Shown: piece by piece, positions 17,882-26,317 of the stretch | Position numbering within the stretch: position 1 is the first letter of the stretch | How the letters are laid out: each line of letters opens with the position of its first letter | Assembly (NCBI GenBank): GCA_017454375.1 | Contig: JAFTDB010000014.1 | Location: forward strand, 28,210-92,209 | Direction of reading: 5' to 3' | Length of the DNA stretch: 64,000 bases | DNA from: Acholeplasmatales bacterium | GTDB taxonomy: Bacteria; Bacillota_I; Bacilli_A; Acholeplasmatales; Anaeroplasmataceae | The notes under the pieces: model-generated | Told to the model about the DNA's origin: nothing | Databases searched by the model: none | The model's input: the letters and a program-made list of their open reading frames with translations, nothing else | Program-made: the position numbers and the translations under genes

Positions 17882-18967
17882 CTAAGAATTTGAAGAAACT
17901 GTGAAATCAAATCCGAAGTTGAAAGTTTGACCAGAGCAGCTATCGAAGCAAGATACGTCAGTACCTTCAAGCCAGATTGTTACAGTAACCTTTAATACAT
18001 TAGTACCAACAGTAAGTGTTGACATTTTTCCTGCATGGCCAGATGTTGAAGCTGCGATTGCAGTTGTATTTGTTTCAGTGAAACCAGCTTTTGGCTCACC
18101 ACCAACGAATCTTCTGTAGTAAGCATGCGCACCTGTATAATTTGAAGAAGAAATTGTTTCAGTGCCTAATTCTGTTTCTGTAATTGACTTAACTGTATTT
18201 CCACCAAATGTTGCAAGTTCATATGCTTCAAATGTTGTTGCATTTACAGCCTTAGGTTTCTTTGCAACTTCTAACACATCATAGAAAGTATTAGTTGTGT
18301 TACCCCATGCTTCGTTAGTAGTATCCCAAGCTTCAGTCTTAACTTTCATTCTTAATGCTTGAACAGCATCAACCCAGAATTGCTCATTTTCATTAACTAA
18401 ATTTTCAGCTGGTTGACCACTTTCAACCTTTTTAGAAATTGCAGCATAAGCAGTTTGAGCAACTTTTGCATCACCAGTAGTATTTTGAACTGTTAATGTT
18501 GGTTGAACAGTAACACCATCTTTATTTGATAATAAGAAGAATGTTACTGTTAATGTCTTATCTGTTTGTACAGTAGCATTAGCATCAATAAATTTTCCTG
18601 TTTTGTCATATAAAGGTGACTCCTCATCAGTAGTTGTACCCGCATAATAAGTTATAGGTGTAAATGCATTTCTTTCATTTTCAAATGCAGCTTTAGTTTC
18701 AGCAGTAAAGTCTGTTGCTGGGTCAAAAGCAATTGTTGGGCCCCATGAAATTGGAGCTTCAGAAGCTAAAGCACCAACTCTAGGTCTACCATCTTTAGAG
18801 ATGAATAATGATCCTGCAGAGTTAGATGCAGTTTGAGCTGTAATGTTTGTTGCAGTTACGGTATTGTTTTGAACATACCATGCATAAGTAGTTGTAGTTA
18901 GTGTTAATACGCTAGCACCAAGAGCAACTGCACTAAAAATTAATTTCTTTGCAATTTTGTTTTTCAT
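17882..18967 (-). CDS. TasA/camelysin-like secreted protein 4, candidate major subunit
   Basis: 361 residues with the signal MKNKIAKKLIFSAVALGASV followed by TLTTTTYAWYVQNN, the classical SipW-dependent T-T-Y-A-W motif. The mature part is unusually rich in Ala and Thr compared with its neighbours and ends in VTIWLEGTDVSCFDSCSGQT, carrying the family signature plus a second cysteine that could form a disulphide. Composition and a strong AGGAGG site make it the best candidate for the main structural fibre subunit; that is inference. Flanked by paralogues with 33- and 41-base gaps. Confidence 0.78.
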   Translation of the reverse strand: MKNKIAKKLIFSAVALGASVLTLTTTTYAWYVQNNTVTATNITAQTASNSAGSLFISKDGRPRVGALASEAPISWGPTIAFDPATDFTAETKAAFENERNAFTPITYYAGTTTDEESPLYDKTGKFIDANATVQTDKTLTVTFFLLSNKDGVTVQPTLTVQNTTGDAKVAQTAYAAISKKVESGQPAENLVNENEQFWVDAVQALRMKVKTEAWDTTNEAWGNTTNTFYDVLEVAKKPKAVNATTFEAYELATFGGNTVKSITETELGTETISSSNYTGAHAYYRRFVGGEPKAGFTETNTTAIAASTSGHAGKMSTLTVGTNVLKVTVTIWLEGTDVSCFDSCSGQTFNFGFDFTVSSNS

Positions 18968-19000
18968 TTTTAAATTCCCTCCTATTTTGCAAATTTTAGA

Positions 19001-20092
19001 TTATTCTCCTTCACTTACCTTCACCGAAGTAAATGATAGTGCTACATTTATATTTTTGGCTATTCCGTCAAAGCAATCGGCATCCCAACCTTCAAGCCAA
19101 ATTCTAAATGTAACTTTCTTACCTTCTTCACCAGATTTAACTCTAGTTACTTTTTCAAGCTTAGTTACATCGGTGATATCTCTGTAAGTAGAAGGTTTAG
19201 TATCATAAGCTATTGCGCTTATCTGATTATACCTTCTTAAATTATTATAATAAGTGAATCCAGCATTATATCTACTATCATATAGTTTAGATAATGCTAC
19301 ATCTCCACCATTATAATCAGTTGCGTAGCTGCCTAAATCATAACTGTTAGTTAATTCATAGATTGCAGCCTTAGGTGTTTCAAGTGTGGTATCTTGAATA
19401 CTCATTCTAATCGCATTCGAAGAATACACATCTATCGTATCTCCGCTATGATATACCAGTTCTTCTAGCATAGCAGAATTTCTATTAAATGTTTTTAAAT
19501 CAGTATATAGCCTATTGTGAGTTACATCAAGTGATGTGATTGTTGTCTTATTAACAACCCTGCCATCAATTAATGTCTTGTCCTCACCATTTAGATAGAT
19601 ATCATATATCTTATTATCCTCTAAAACCTCTGAAGTTGCTTTAAAGTAAACATTGAATTCAACATATGATCCATCATTGGCTGTTGCTTCTGCATTATAC
19701 ATATCTGTAAGCTTAATACCATCGAATGACGTACGAGGTATTAATTTTGTTTTCTTAAAGAATTCAATCTTTTCTTCTGGTGTTATTTCAAAAGCTGTTC
19801 CTTTATGATATAGCTTTTGGTTTTTTGCATCATAATCAAACATTGAATCATCTGCTGCAGCATCTTGTGCAAGCAGTATCGCAGTAAGTAGCTGATCTTT
19901 ATTTAAATCATTTGAATAATTTACATTATCGATAGAAACTAGAAAACCTATACCACTAGTAGCCTTGAACTCAAAGCTTTCTACCTTAACTGTCGCATAA
20001 TTTTTGAACCACGCATAAGTCGTTGTGGTGAAGCACACAATCACTACCATTAGCGAAAATATGCTCAACGCCAATTTCCTTACGAGTTTCAT
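19001..20092 (-). CDS. TasA/camelysin-like secreted protein 3
   Basis: 363 residues. Signal peptide MKLVRKLALSIFSLMVVIVC and then FTTTTYAWFKNYA, with the T-T-Y-A-W-F motif. The ectodomain contains a patterned region (LNKDQLLTAILLAQDAAADD) comparable to the LDQVKNEIKRR region of the next paralogue, and ends with FRIWLEGWDADCFDGIAKNI. It is most similar to the 20126 gene product, suggesting a local duplication. A perfect AAAGGAGG site precedes the ATG at 20092. Predicted extracellular subunit processed by one of the two SipW peptidases. Confidence 0.78.
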   Translation of the reverse strand: MKLVRKLALSIFSLMVVIVCFTTTTYAWFKNYATVKVESFEFKATSGIGFLVSIDNVNYSNDLNKDQLLTAILLAQDAAADDSMFDYDAKNQKLYHKGTAFEITPEEKIEFFKKTKLIPRTSFDGIKLTDMYNAEATANDGSYVEFNVYFKATSEVLEDNKIYDIYLNGEDKTLIDGRVVNKTTITSLDVTHNRLYTDLKTFNRNSAMLEELVYHSGDTIDVYSSNAIRMSIQDTTLETPKAAIYELTNSYDLGSYATDYNGGDVALSKLYDSRYNAGFTYYNNLRRYNQISAIAYDTKPSTYRDITDVTKLEKVTRVKSGEEGKKVTFRIWLEGWDADCFDGIAKNINVALSFTSVKVSEGE

Positions 20093-20125
20093 AATACCTC
20101 CTTTACATCAATTATACTTCTATAT

Positions 20126-21133
20126 TTATTCTACAAGCTCAAATGACAAACGCATTGCAAATTGCATAATATCTTTTGGAATACCAACAAAGCAATCTGC
20201 ATCCCAGCCCTCAAGCCAGATTGTAAATGTCAATTTGATGTCCTTAAAACTCTTTGATTCTTCATCATATTCAAATGAAGCTAAAACATCATCTGAATAT
20301 TTCTTTCCTTCATATATCTTAACTGTATCAAATGAATCTCCATCAGATGCAGCAGTAGTAAACTTCTCAAACTGATTTAGATTATTATAATACGTATACA
20401 TTGCATTTTTATTCTTATCATGGATTGCATCAGTGCTACCTTCAATTGCAGCAGATCCAAGTCCTAAGCCAGGTTCATAGATTCTAGTTTCTGTGATGTT
20501 ATCATCAGTTTGGCTGAATGCAAAACGCATTGCATTAACAGGATCAACACTAATTGTTTTTAGCTCTTGATTAGGACCGTGCACGACACCATTTTTATCT
20601 GTTGCATCAGCATAAAGCTCAACATTCCTCTCACCTTTACCGGTAAGTGATGTTTCATCCTTTAATTTTAATTTATAGTCACCATCTGAGGCAAAGCCAC
20701 CATAGATTCTAAAATAAACATCAAATGTTAAATAATCATCATTATCTGCTGCCACCATTGAATGAGTTGAATAATATTCATCAACTGGTGTTAGATGATC
20801 TTTAATCATTTTAATTGAACCATCATCATTATATTGAAGATGACCATTATTATCTAAATTAGGTGTTACACCTTCATATATAATATCCTTATATTCTTTA
20901 TTAGTTCTTCTCTTAATCTCATTTTTAACCTGATCAAGTGTGATACCTGATGAGAAATTTTCTCCATCAATTGATATTAGCATACCATCTGATGAATCAA
21001 ATTCTAATTCAAAATCATCAATCCAAGCTTCTCTGTTTCTTGCAAACCACGCATAAGTAGTCGTAACTGTACAAGCAAGCACAACAGCTAAGCTGAACAA
21101 GCTTAATATTAACTTTCTTCTAATGCCGCCCAT
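20126..21133 (-). CDS. TasA/camelysin-like secreted protein 2
   Basis: 335 residues. Signal MGGIRRKLILSLFSLAVVLA and then TVTTTYAWFARNR. The mature domain is rich in Asp, Ser and Thr, has a predicted beta-sandwich pattern, and ends with FTIWLEGWDADCFVGIPKDI, the operon's shared signature. AAAGGAGG lies upstream of the ATG. Closest relative within the window is the 19001 product: same signal, similar spacing of blocks and an identical WLEGWDADCF core. Predicted fibre subunit or cap; the function is inferred from its neighbours. Confidence 0.78.
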   Translation of the reverse strand: MGGIRRKLILSLFSLAVVLACTVTTTYAWFARNREAWIDDFELEFDSSDGMLISIDGENFSSGITLDQVKNEIKRRTNKEYKDIIYEGVTPNLDNNGHLQYNDDGSIKMIKDHLTPVDEYYSTHSMVAADNDDYLTFDVYFRIYGGFASDGDYKLKLKDETSLTGKGERNVELYADATDKNGVVHGPNQELKTISVDPVNAMRFAFSQTDDNITETRIYEPGLGLGSAAIEGSTDAIHDKNKNAMYTYYNNLNQFEKFTTAASDGDSFDTVKIYEGKKYSDDVLASFEYDEESKSFKDIKLTFTIWLEGWDADCFVGIPKDIMQFAMRLSFELVE

Positions 21134-21149
21134 ACTACGACCTCCTTTA

Positions 21150-21899
21150 CTACATTGTTACTTTAATACTCATTGAGAAATTCATTGTGCCATTGTATAG
21201 AAGCTTTCCATACTTGTCACTATCAGGATCTTGTCCTTCAATCCAAACTAGAAGCATTACCTTAAAGTAGTTATTACCTTCCTGTGAGTCAATTGTTACA
21301 GTTTGATCATCGAAGACAATACTACCTGATTTGAAGGTATGTAGCTTTAAGCCTTCGGCATCATAATGTTTGTAATCATATGAAACCTCATCAGGCTTTT
21401 GGTATACATCAGCATGCTGTGTACCAGATATTTCGTAATAAGTCATAACTCTTATTACATCATCTAAATGATTAGTTACGTTATTGTAATCCATACTCAT
21501 TGTTACACCGACACCGGCTGTACCAGTATTAACTACATAGAAGCGATACAAGTACAAGCTATTACCATTCTCATCTGATACTACTGGAACTCTTTCACCA
21601 TTGTAATATTCTTTAATAGTACGATAGTCGTTTTCAATGAAGTATTCAGGTGAGGTATCAGTCATATTACTTCTACCATCCGCAACTAGCTTTGGATAAT
21701 ATACACCATCTTCTATTTTTTCACATAGGGCAATTGTTTTCTCTAAGTCAGTATTTTGAACTCTGACTACGAATAAACCAGATTCTTGTCCTAAGAAGAT
21801 TGCTAGGATAATTACTGTAGAAGTTAAAAATAATCCTAGCATTAAGACTATCTTAAATGCACTGGTTTTAAATATTGAAATAAAGCTTCTTGTACCCAT
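21150..21899 (-). CDS. Divergent, possibly membrane-anchored member of the TasA-like set
   Basis: 249 residues, first of the five. It keeps the C-terminal signature in reduced form (MLLVWIEGQDPDSDKYGKLL) but lacks the cysteine, and its N-terminus has a plain membrane helix (about 15-36) followed by LGQESGLFVVRVQN rather than the T-T-Y-A-W cleavage motif. It may therefore stay anchored and act as a base or nucleator for the other four, comparable in logic to TapA with TasA; this is inference. AAAGGAG site before the ATG at 21899; 16 bases from the next gene. Confidence 0.65.
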   Translation of the reverse strand: MGTRSFISIFKTSAFKIVLMLGLFLTSTVIILAIFLGQESGLFVVRVQNTDLEKTIALCEKIEDGVYYPKLVADGRSNMTDTSPEYFIENDYRTIKEYYNGERVPVVSDENGNSLYLYRFYVVNTGTAGVGVTMSMDYNNVTNHLDDVIRVMTYYEISGTQHADVYQKPDEVSYDYKHYDAEGLKLHTFKSGSIVFDDQTVTIDSQEGNNYFKVMLLVWIEGQDPDSDKYGKLLYNGTMNFSMSIKVTM

Positions 21900-21922
21900 A
21901 TTTTTAACTCCTTTCTAAATAA

Positions 21923-23602
21923 TTATTCTTCCTTAGCCTTAGTTGTCTTTTTCTTAGGCTTTACTTCCTTTGCTTCTGGTTCTTTTTCTGCTTTTTCTTC
22001 TAAAGCTTCAGCTGTTTTTGGCTCTGCTACTACTTCCTCAGGTTTAGCCTCAACTGCTTCTTCCTTTGGTTCTTCTTTAGCAGGCTCTACTGTAGCTTCA
22101 GTAGACTCTTTTACTCCCTTTTGTTCTTGTGCCTCTACAGCATTTAATAATTCTGCTGAATCAAGCATATGAACATCATTAAGCATTTGTTTATATTTTC
22201 TTTGATCGATATAATCAACAAATTCTTCTTCACTAATAGGCTTAGAGAAGAAATAACCTTGTTCAACATATACATCATGTTTAGTAACATAAGATGCAAC
22301 TTCAGCAGTTTCAACACCCTCACTGATAACAACTTTATTGTTATCAAGAGCGTACTTATTAATAATCTCTAATAATTTTTCTTTGATATAGTTGTTCTCA
22401 ATAGTCTTTAAGAAGTTTCTACCAAGCTTGATAACATCGATAGGAATTCTTTGAATGTTTTGAACACTGACACCATCTAGTTCAAAGCCATCAACTGCGA
22501 TTTTGAAACCGAAGTCACGTAGCTTATAAATGTTTGTTCTGATTACTGGAATCTTCTCAAGAACCATGAAGTCAGAAATTTCTAGCATAAAGTTAGATGG
22601 TTTAGCATTTGCTTTATTAACTCTTTCAATAAAGTTATTTGCTAGATATGGATCTAGTAATTGTTTTGTTGATAAGTTAAGTGAGAATGTAAGTGGTAAT
22701 TCTGCATATTTGCTTTGTAGTTCAGTTTGAAGCTTAATCATTTGATCAAGGCCCCAGCCGCCTACCCACTTAATATCGCCTGATTGCTCAAGTACACTTA
22801 AGAATGCATTTGGAGGCAATACACCTTTTGTAGGGTGGTTCCAACGCATTAGACACTCACAACCAACAATTACGTTATTACGCATATCGACGATTGGTTG
22901 GTAGTAAAGTACATATTCGCCATGAGCGATTGCATTCTTTACTTCTAAGAAGAAGCTCATGTTCTCTGTCTCTTCTTGAGAGATAGATGAATAGTAATTT
23001 GTATATTTATTACCACCATCACGCTTAGATACATAAGTAGTTAATAACAAGTTGTTATATAAGTCTTCAAATTTTTCACCAGCAATTGGGAATGATGCAA
23101 TACCAATTGAAGCAGACATTGTAACAACATCACCAATCATTACCTTGTATGGTTGATTGATTACTTCTTTAATTTGATTTGCAAGTCTTTCAATTCTAGT
23201 CTTATTATCTTCATCCTTAACGAAGATCATGAATTCATCATTTTGATATCTACATAAAGATGCTTTATTAGGTAAAACTCTTAGCATTCTAAGAGCTACT
23301 TCCTTCAAGATGTTATCACAAGTAACTGTATCAAACATCTCATTTAATTCACCAAAGCTATCTAGGTCAACATAGATTAAGGCGAATGCACCAAATTTGT
23401 CGACCTTTTTAATGTAGTTGTTAATTGAATCAACCATTTGACGCTTACTAAGTGCATCCTCAGCAATAATTTCGCTTTCTTCTTTTTCTCTTGCAATGTT
23501 TCTCTTAATCAAAAGGAAAATTAGAAATCCTATACCGATAGTAACTATTAAAGCAACGAACGTAAGAAGTATTGCTACTCCATCTTCCATTTTTAAAAAC
23601 AT
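21923..23602 (-). CDS. Degenerate GGDEF-EAL membrane protein, probable c-di-GMP sensor
   Basis: 559 residues. One N-terminal helix (about 9-31), a GGDEF-like domain (about 55-205) whose signature is RYQNDEF instead of GGDEF, an EAL-like domain (about 215-470), and an extremely Lys/Glu-rich tail (about 498-559). In the EAL domain several catalytic positions are changed: EAL is ECL, the DDFGTG loop reads DGFELDG (second metal-binding Asp lost), and the KID motif reads KLG. I conclude it is unlikely to make or break c-di-GMP and more likely binds it or signals through partners. AGGAGG supports the start at 23602. It directly follows an intact EAL enzyme. Confidence 0.85.
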   Translation of the reverse strand: MFLKMEDGVAILLTFVALIVTIGIGFLIFLLIKRNIAREKEESEIIAEDALSKRQMVDSINNYIKKVDKFGAFALIYVDLDSFGELNEMFDTVTCDNILKEVALRMLRVLPNKASLCRYQNDEFMIFVKDEDNKTRIERLANQIKEVINQPYKVMIGDVVTMSASIGIASFPIAGEKFEDLYNNLLLTTYVSKRDGGNKYTNYYSSISQEETENMSFFLEVKNAIAHGEYVLYYQPIVDMRNNVIVGCECLMRWNHPTKGVLPPNAFLSVLEQSGDIKWVGGWGLDQMIKLQTELQSKYAELPLTFSLNLSTKQLLDPYLANNFIERVNKANAKPSNFMLEISDFMVLEKIPVIRTNIYKLRDFGFKIAVDGFELDGVSVQNIQRIPIDVIKLGRNFLKTIENNYIKEKLLEIINKYALDNNKVVISEGVETAEVASYVTKHDVYVEQGYFFSKPISEEEFVDYIDQRKYKQMLNDVHMLDSAELLNAVEAQEQKGVKESTEATVEPAKEEPKEEAVEAKPEEVVAEPKTAEALEEKAEKEPEAKEVKPKKKTTKAKEE

Positions 23603-23617
23603 AGTACTACCTCCTAA

Positions 23618-26086
23618 CTACCCATTATATTTTGCCAAAAGCTTTTTGGCTTCATCATATGGCATGGCTTTTCCAATTAAGAAACCTTGGATAACCTTAC
23701 AGCCCATCTTTTTAACCATATTCTTTTGAACTTCAGTTTCAACACCTTCACAAACGATACCAAGCTTTAATGAGTTAGCTAGGTTACATAAGGTCTTAAC
23801 GATAGCCTCATGTGTTGCGTTTGTTTCGATGAATTTAGTAAAGTCTTTATCAATCTTAATAACATCGATTGGTAAATCCTTAAGATACAACATTGAAGAA
23901 TAACCTGTACAGAAATCATCTAGATGGATTGTAAATCCTTCTGCCTTTAATACCTTAAGCTTTTCATTAACCAAGACGAAGTCAGACATCAATAGTGTTT
24001 CTGTAATCTCTATTGCGATTGAAGCAGGATTTAAATTTAACCCCTTAGCTTCATCAATTAATTCTTGTGCAAAACCTACTTGCATTAGCTGAACTGGAGA
24101 AACGTTAATTGAAATGTGAACATGATAAGGCTCTAATTGCTTAGCAAGCTTAAATGTTTCTTTAATAACGAATCTACCGATATCCAAAATGTAACCACGT
24201 TGCTCAGCAAGCTCAATGAAGACTTGCGGAGACTTCGCTTTATATTTTGGATTCAACCATCTAATCAAGGCTTCGAAGCCTACGATCTTATTTACTGTAA
24301 CATCAAATTGTGGTTGTAAATACATTTGGAACTCATTCTTCTTCATGCCCTCAACCAAATCCTTTTCCATTTCATCGGCTGCTAGGATGATTGAGTCCAT
24401 TGATGGTTCATAAATAATGTAGTCCTTACTAGACAAGCTATTTCTATTACGATATGACAAGTCTAGCTTTTCTTTAATCATATCTAGGGTAATCTTCTTA
24501 TTCTCATAATCAGCATGCTTATAATTAAATACGATTACCTTTGTTCTAACGTAGATATTATTTTGTCTTACCGCTACCGGTCTTCTAAATATCTTTAATG
24601 TTTCTTCAATCTTTCCAACTACTACGTTAATATCATTGTTTGGAACTAATACCATAAATTTAGCTTCACTCATATGATAGATTGAATATCCTAAGTAGCT
24701 ATTTCTTAGAATTTCTAGATAAGCCTTCATCAAGTCATTGTAGTTTGTTTGACCGAATACGGAAATAATTTCATTGTGCTTATGAATGTTATATTCGATG
24801 AACGCTAAATCAAAGCCAACGTTTTCTTCAAGGATTGATTCGAATTGGTTAGCTAGGATAAAACCGTTCTCACAGTTTGTGATTTCGTTCTTACCACTCA
24901 TGACCTCTAGGTGACGACGCTTGTTATAATCAACTGTGATTTCGCTACCTGTAAGGTAATAGCTCATTGAAATGTGGATTGGAGTTAATGATAGGATTTT
25001 TTCATTTCCATCATTATCAACGATTACACATTCAAATGTTTTATTGCTCTTAATGATTGGTAGAACCTCACGCTCAGTTCTAACATCGATAAAGTCATTG
25101 ATATTTTTTAATTCCTTAGGACCATAAATCTTTTTGAAGTTTTTATTTGTGAAAATGATATTACCATTATCATCAATTCTGATGACGATTGAGTTTACAT
25201 TTTCAGCAGATTTACGATCGACTCTTAGAAGTCTTGAAGCTGTTTGAACACCAAACATCATCAAGATTAAGATTGCTAGCATGATGATTACTCCTGCAAA
25301 GAAGAAAATCAATGCTTGGGAAATTATCCATTCAGATCCTAACAAGGCATTGCTTGTTGGAATGATTGTTGCTACATAGAAGTCAGCAAGTGTGCCTTCT
25401 TCATTTATGTAAAGCTTAGTAGTCTTTAGCTTAAGTGCTACTAATACGCTTGGTTCATTTGCTATTGTATAAACCTGAGCTAGCTTTTCATCTTGAATTA
25501 CTTGTGAGAAATCACCAACTAAATTTGATAAATCGTTTTGAGCAAGTCCATCATATGATTTGTAGATGAAGTTACCAAGCTTAGTATCCTCAAATACGAT
25601 TGTATTATAAGTTGAGAATCCAAATATCTTAGCTACTGGAATTCTAACTGTAAGTGGTGTTTCATCAACTAGCTTTTGGAAATATACATAGAAGTTTGTA
25701 TCTTGAAGTGATACTGAAGTTGCTTGTGGGTTAAAGATTGAATCTCTACCAATAAGCACCTTGTTACCTGTAACGTTGTTGAACTTGTTTGTTAATCTAC
25801 TTTGAGTAACACATTCCTCAAACACTTTGTTTTCAGTATCAGTATTGTTTTCTAAAAATCTAGTTAGGCTATTATCAACATCTTCAATGAACAATGTGTA
25901 ATAATCATTAATCTTCTCTTCTGCTTCGCTAACTCTACTTTGTGTTACTTCTGTTGCGATAGCCTTCATAGAGATCTCTACCTTGCCATTTTTTACAGAC
26001 AAATAGTAACAGAAAGAAATAGCCGCATATGAAAATATGATGATTGCTGCTGTTAAGATATACCATCTTAAATCTCTAATTCTCAC
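23618..26086 (-). CDS. Membrane sensor PAS-(degenerate GGDEF)-EAL c-di-GMP phosphodiesterase
   Basis: 822 residues. Helices at about 10-30 and 255-280 enclose an extracytoplasmic sensor of about 220 residues. A PAS domain follows (about 296-385), then a GGDEF-like domain (about 403-555) reduced to MSEAKF, then a complete EAL domain: FEALIRW (Glu605), NVSPVQ (Asn661), EITETLL (Glu693), DDFCTGYSSM (Asp723, Asp724), KIDKDF (Lys744), EGVETE (Glu780) and QGF (Gln800). It should hydrolyse c-di-GMP to pGpG in response to an external cue. As first gene after a consensus promoter it heads the surface operon. Confidence 0.9.
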   Translation of the reverse strand: MRIRDLRWYILTAAIIIFSYAAISFCYYLSVKNGKVEISMKAIATEVTQSRVSEAEEKINDYYTLFIEDVDNSLTRFLENNTDTENKVFEECVTQSRLTNKFNNVTGNKVLIGRDSIFNPQATSVSLQDTNFYVYFQKLVDETPLTVRIPVAKIFGFSTYNTIVFEDTKLGNFIYKSYDGLAQNDLSNLVGDFSQVIQDEKLAQVYTIANEPSVLVALKLKTTKLYINEEGTLADFYVATIIPTSNALLGSEWIISQALIFFFAGVIIMLAILILMMFGVQTASRLLRVDRKSAENVNSIVIRIDDNGNIIFTNKNFKKIYGPKELKNINDFIDVRTEREVLPIIKSNKTFECVIVDNDGNEKILSLTPIHISMSYYLTGSEITVDYNKRRHLEVMSGKNEITNCENGFILANQFESILEENVGFDLAFIEYNIHKHNEIISVFGQTNYNDLMKAYLEILRNSYLGYSIYHMSEAKFMVLVPNNDINVVVGKIEETLKIFRRPVAVRQNNIYVRTKVIVFNYKHADYENKKITLDMIKEKLDLSYRNRNSLSSKDYIIYEPSMDSIILAADEMEKDLVEGMKKNEFQMYLQPQFDVTVNKIVGFEALIRWLNPKYKAKSPQVFIELAEQRGYILDIGRFVIKETFKLAKQLEPYHVHISINVSPVQLMQVGFAQELIDEAKGLNLNPASIAIEITETLLMSDFVLVNEKLKVLKAEGFTIHLDDFCTGYSSMLYLKDLPIDVIKIDKDFTKFIETNATHEAIVKTLCNLANSLKLGIVCEGVETEVQKNMVKKMGCKVIQGFLIGKAMPYDEAKKLLAKYNG

Positions 26087-26131
26087 AGGTTACCTCCTAT
26101 AAAAGTCCATAAAAAAAGTGTACTGCAATGG

Positions 26132-26157
26132 TTTTATATATAATATTATATATAAAA
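26132..26157. repeat. 26-base perfect AT palindrome over the operon -10 box
   Basis: The 26 bases are identical to their own reverse complement, contain only A and T, and include the -10 box and transcription start of the 14 kb operon. It is a candidate operator or cruciform, although simple AT sequence can be palindromic by chance. Confidence 0.6.
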
Positions 26158-26173
26158 GCGTTTTTTGTGTCAA
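26145..26173 (-). promoter_or_regulatory. Perfect sigma-A promoter of the EAL/TasA-like/SipW/AAA operon
   Basis: Minus-strand TTGACA (26168-26173), exactly 17 bases, then TATAAT (26145-26150): full consensus in both boxes. Transcription should start near 26138, about 50 bases before the PAS-EAL start. Such a strong promoter suggests control by a repressor or by downstream attenuation. Confidence 0.88.
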
Positions 26174-26204
26174 GAAGATGATATATAGCTTTATTTTATG
26201 ATAA

Positions 26205-26230
26205 AATAAAAAGCGATTTTCATCGCTTTC
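26205..26230 (-). terminator. Terminator of the gdpP-dnaB-prfA operon
   Basis: Stem AAAGCGAT/ATCGCTTT (26210-26217 with 26222-26229), four-base loop, then TTTTTATTTTAT on the minus strand. Confidence 0.85.
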
Positions 26231-26256
26231 TAAATGTTCTTTTATTAATTGTTTTT

Positions 26257-26296
26257 GTGAATATAATTCACTAATTTTCTTGTGTTTTCACACAAG
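26257..26296. repeat. Two inverted repeats in the prfA 3' untranslated region
   Basis: GTGAAT-ATA-ATTCAC (26257-26271) and CTTGTGT-TTTC-ACACAAG (26279-26296) lie between the prfA stop and its terminator. Both contain GTGA/TCAC half-sites loosely like Rex boxes, but the spacing is not the Rex consensus. They may just be mRNA-stabilising hairpins. Confidence 0.5.
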
Positions 26297-26317
26297 TGCG
26301 TTTAATTTTCACAAAAA

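Noticed and set aside
26257..26271. Rex repressor binding site
   Set aside because: The half-sites GTGAA and TTCAC are present, but the spacing is one base off the Rex consensus and the site lies in the prfA 3' untranslated region, not at a promoter.
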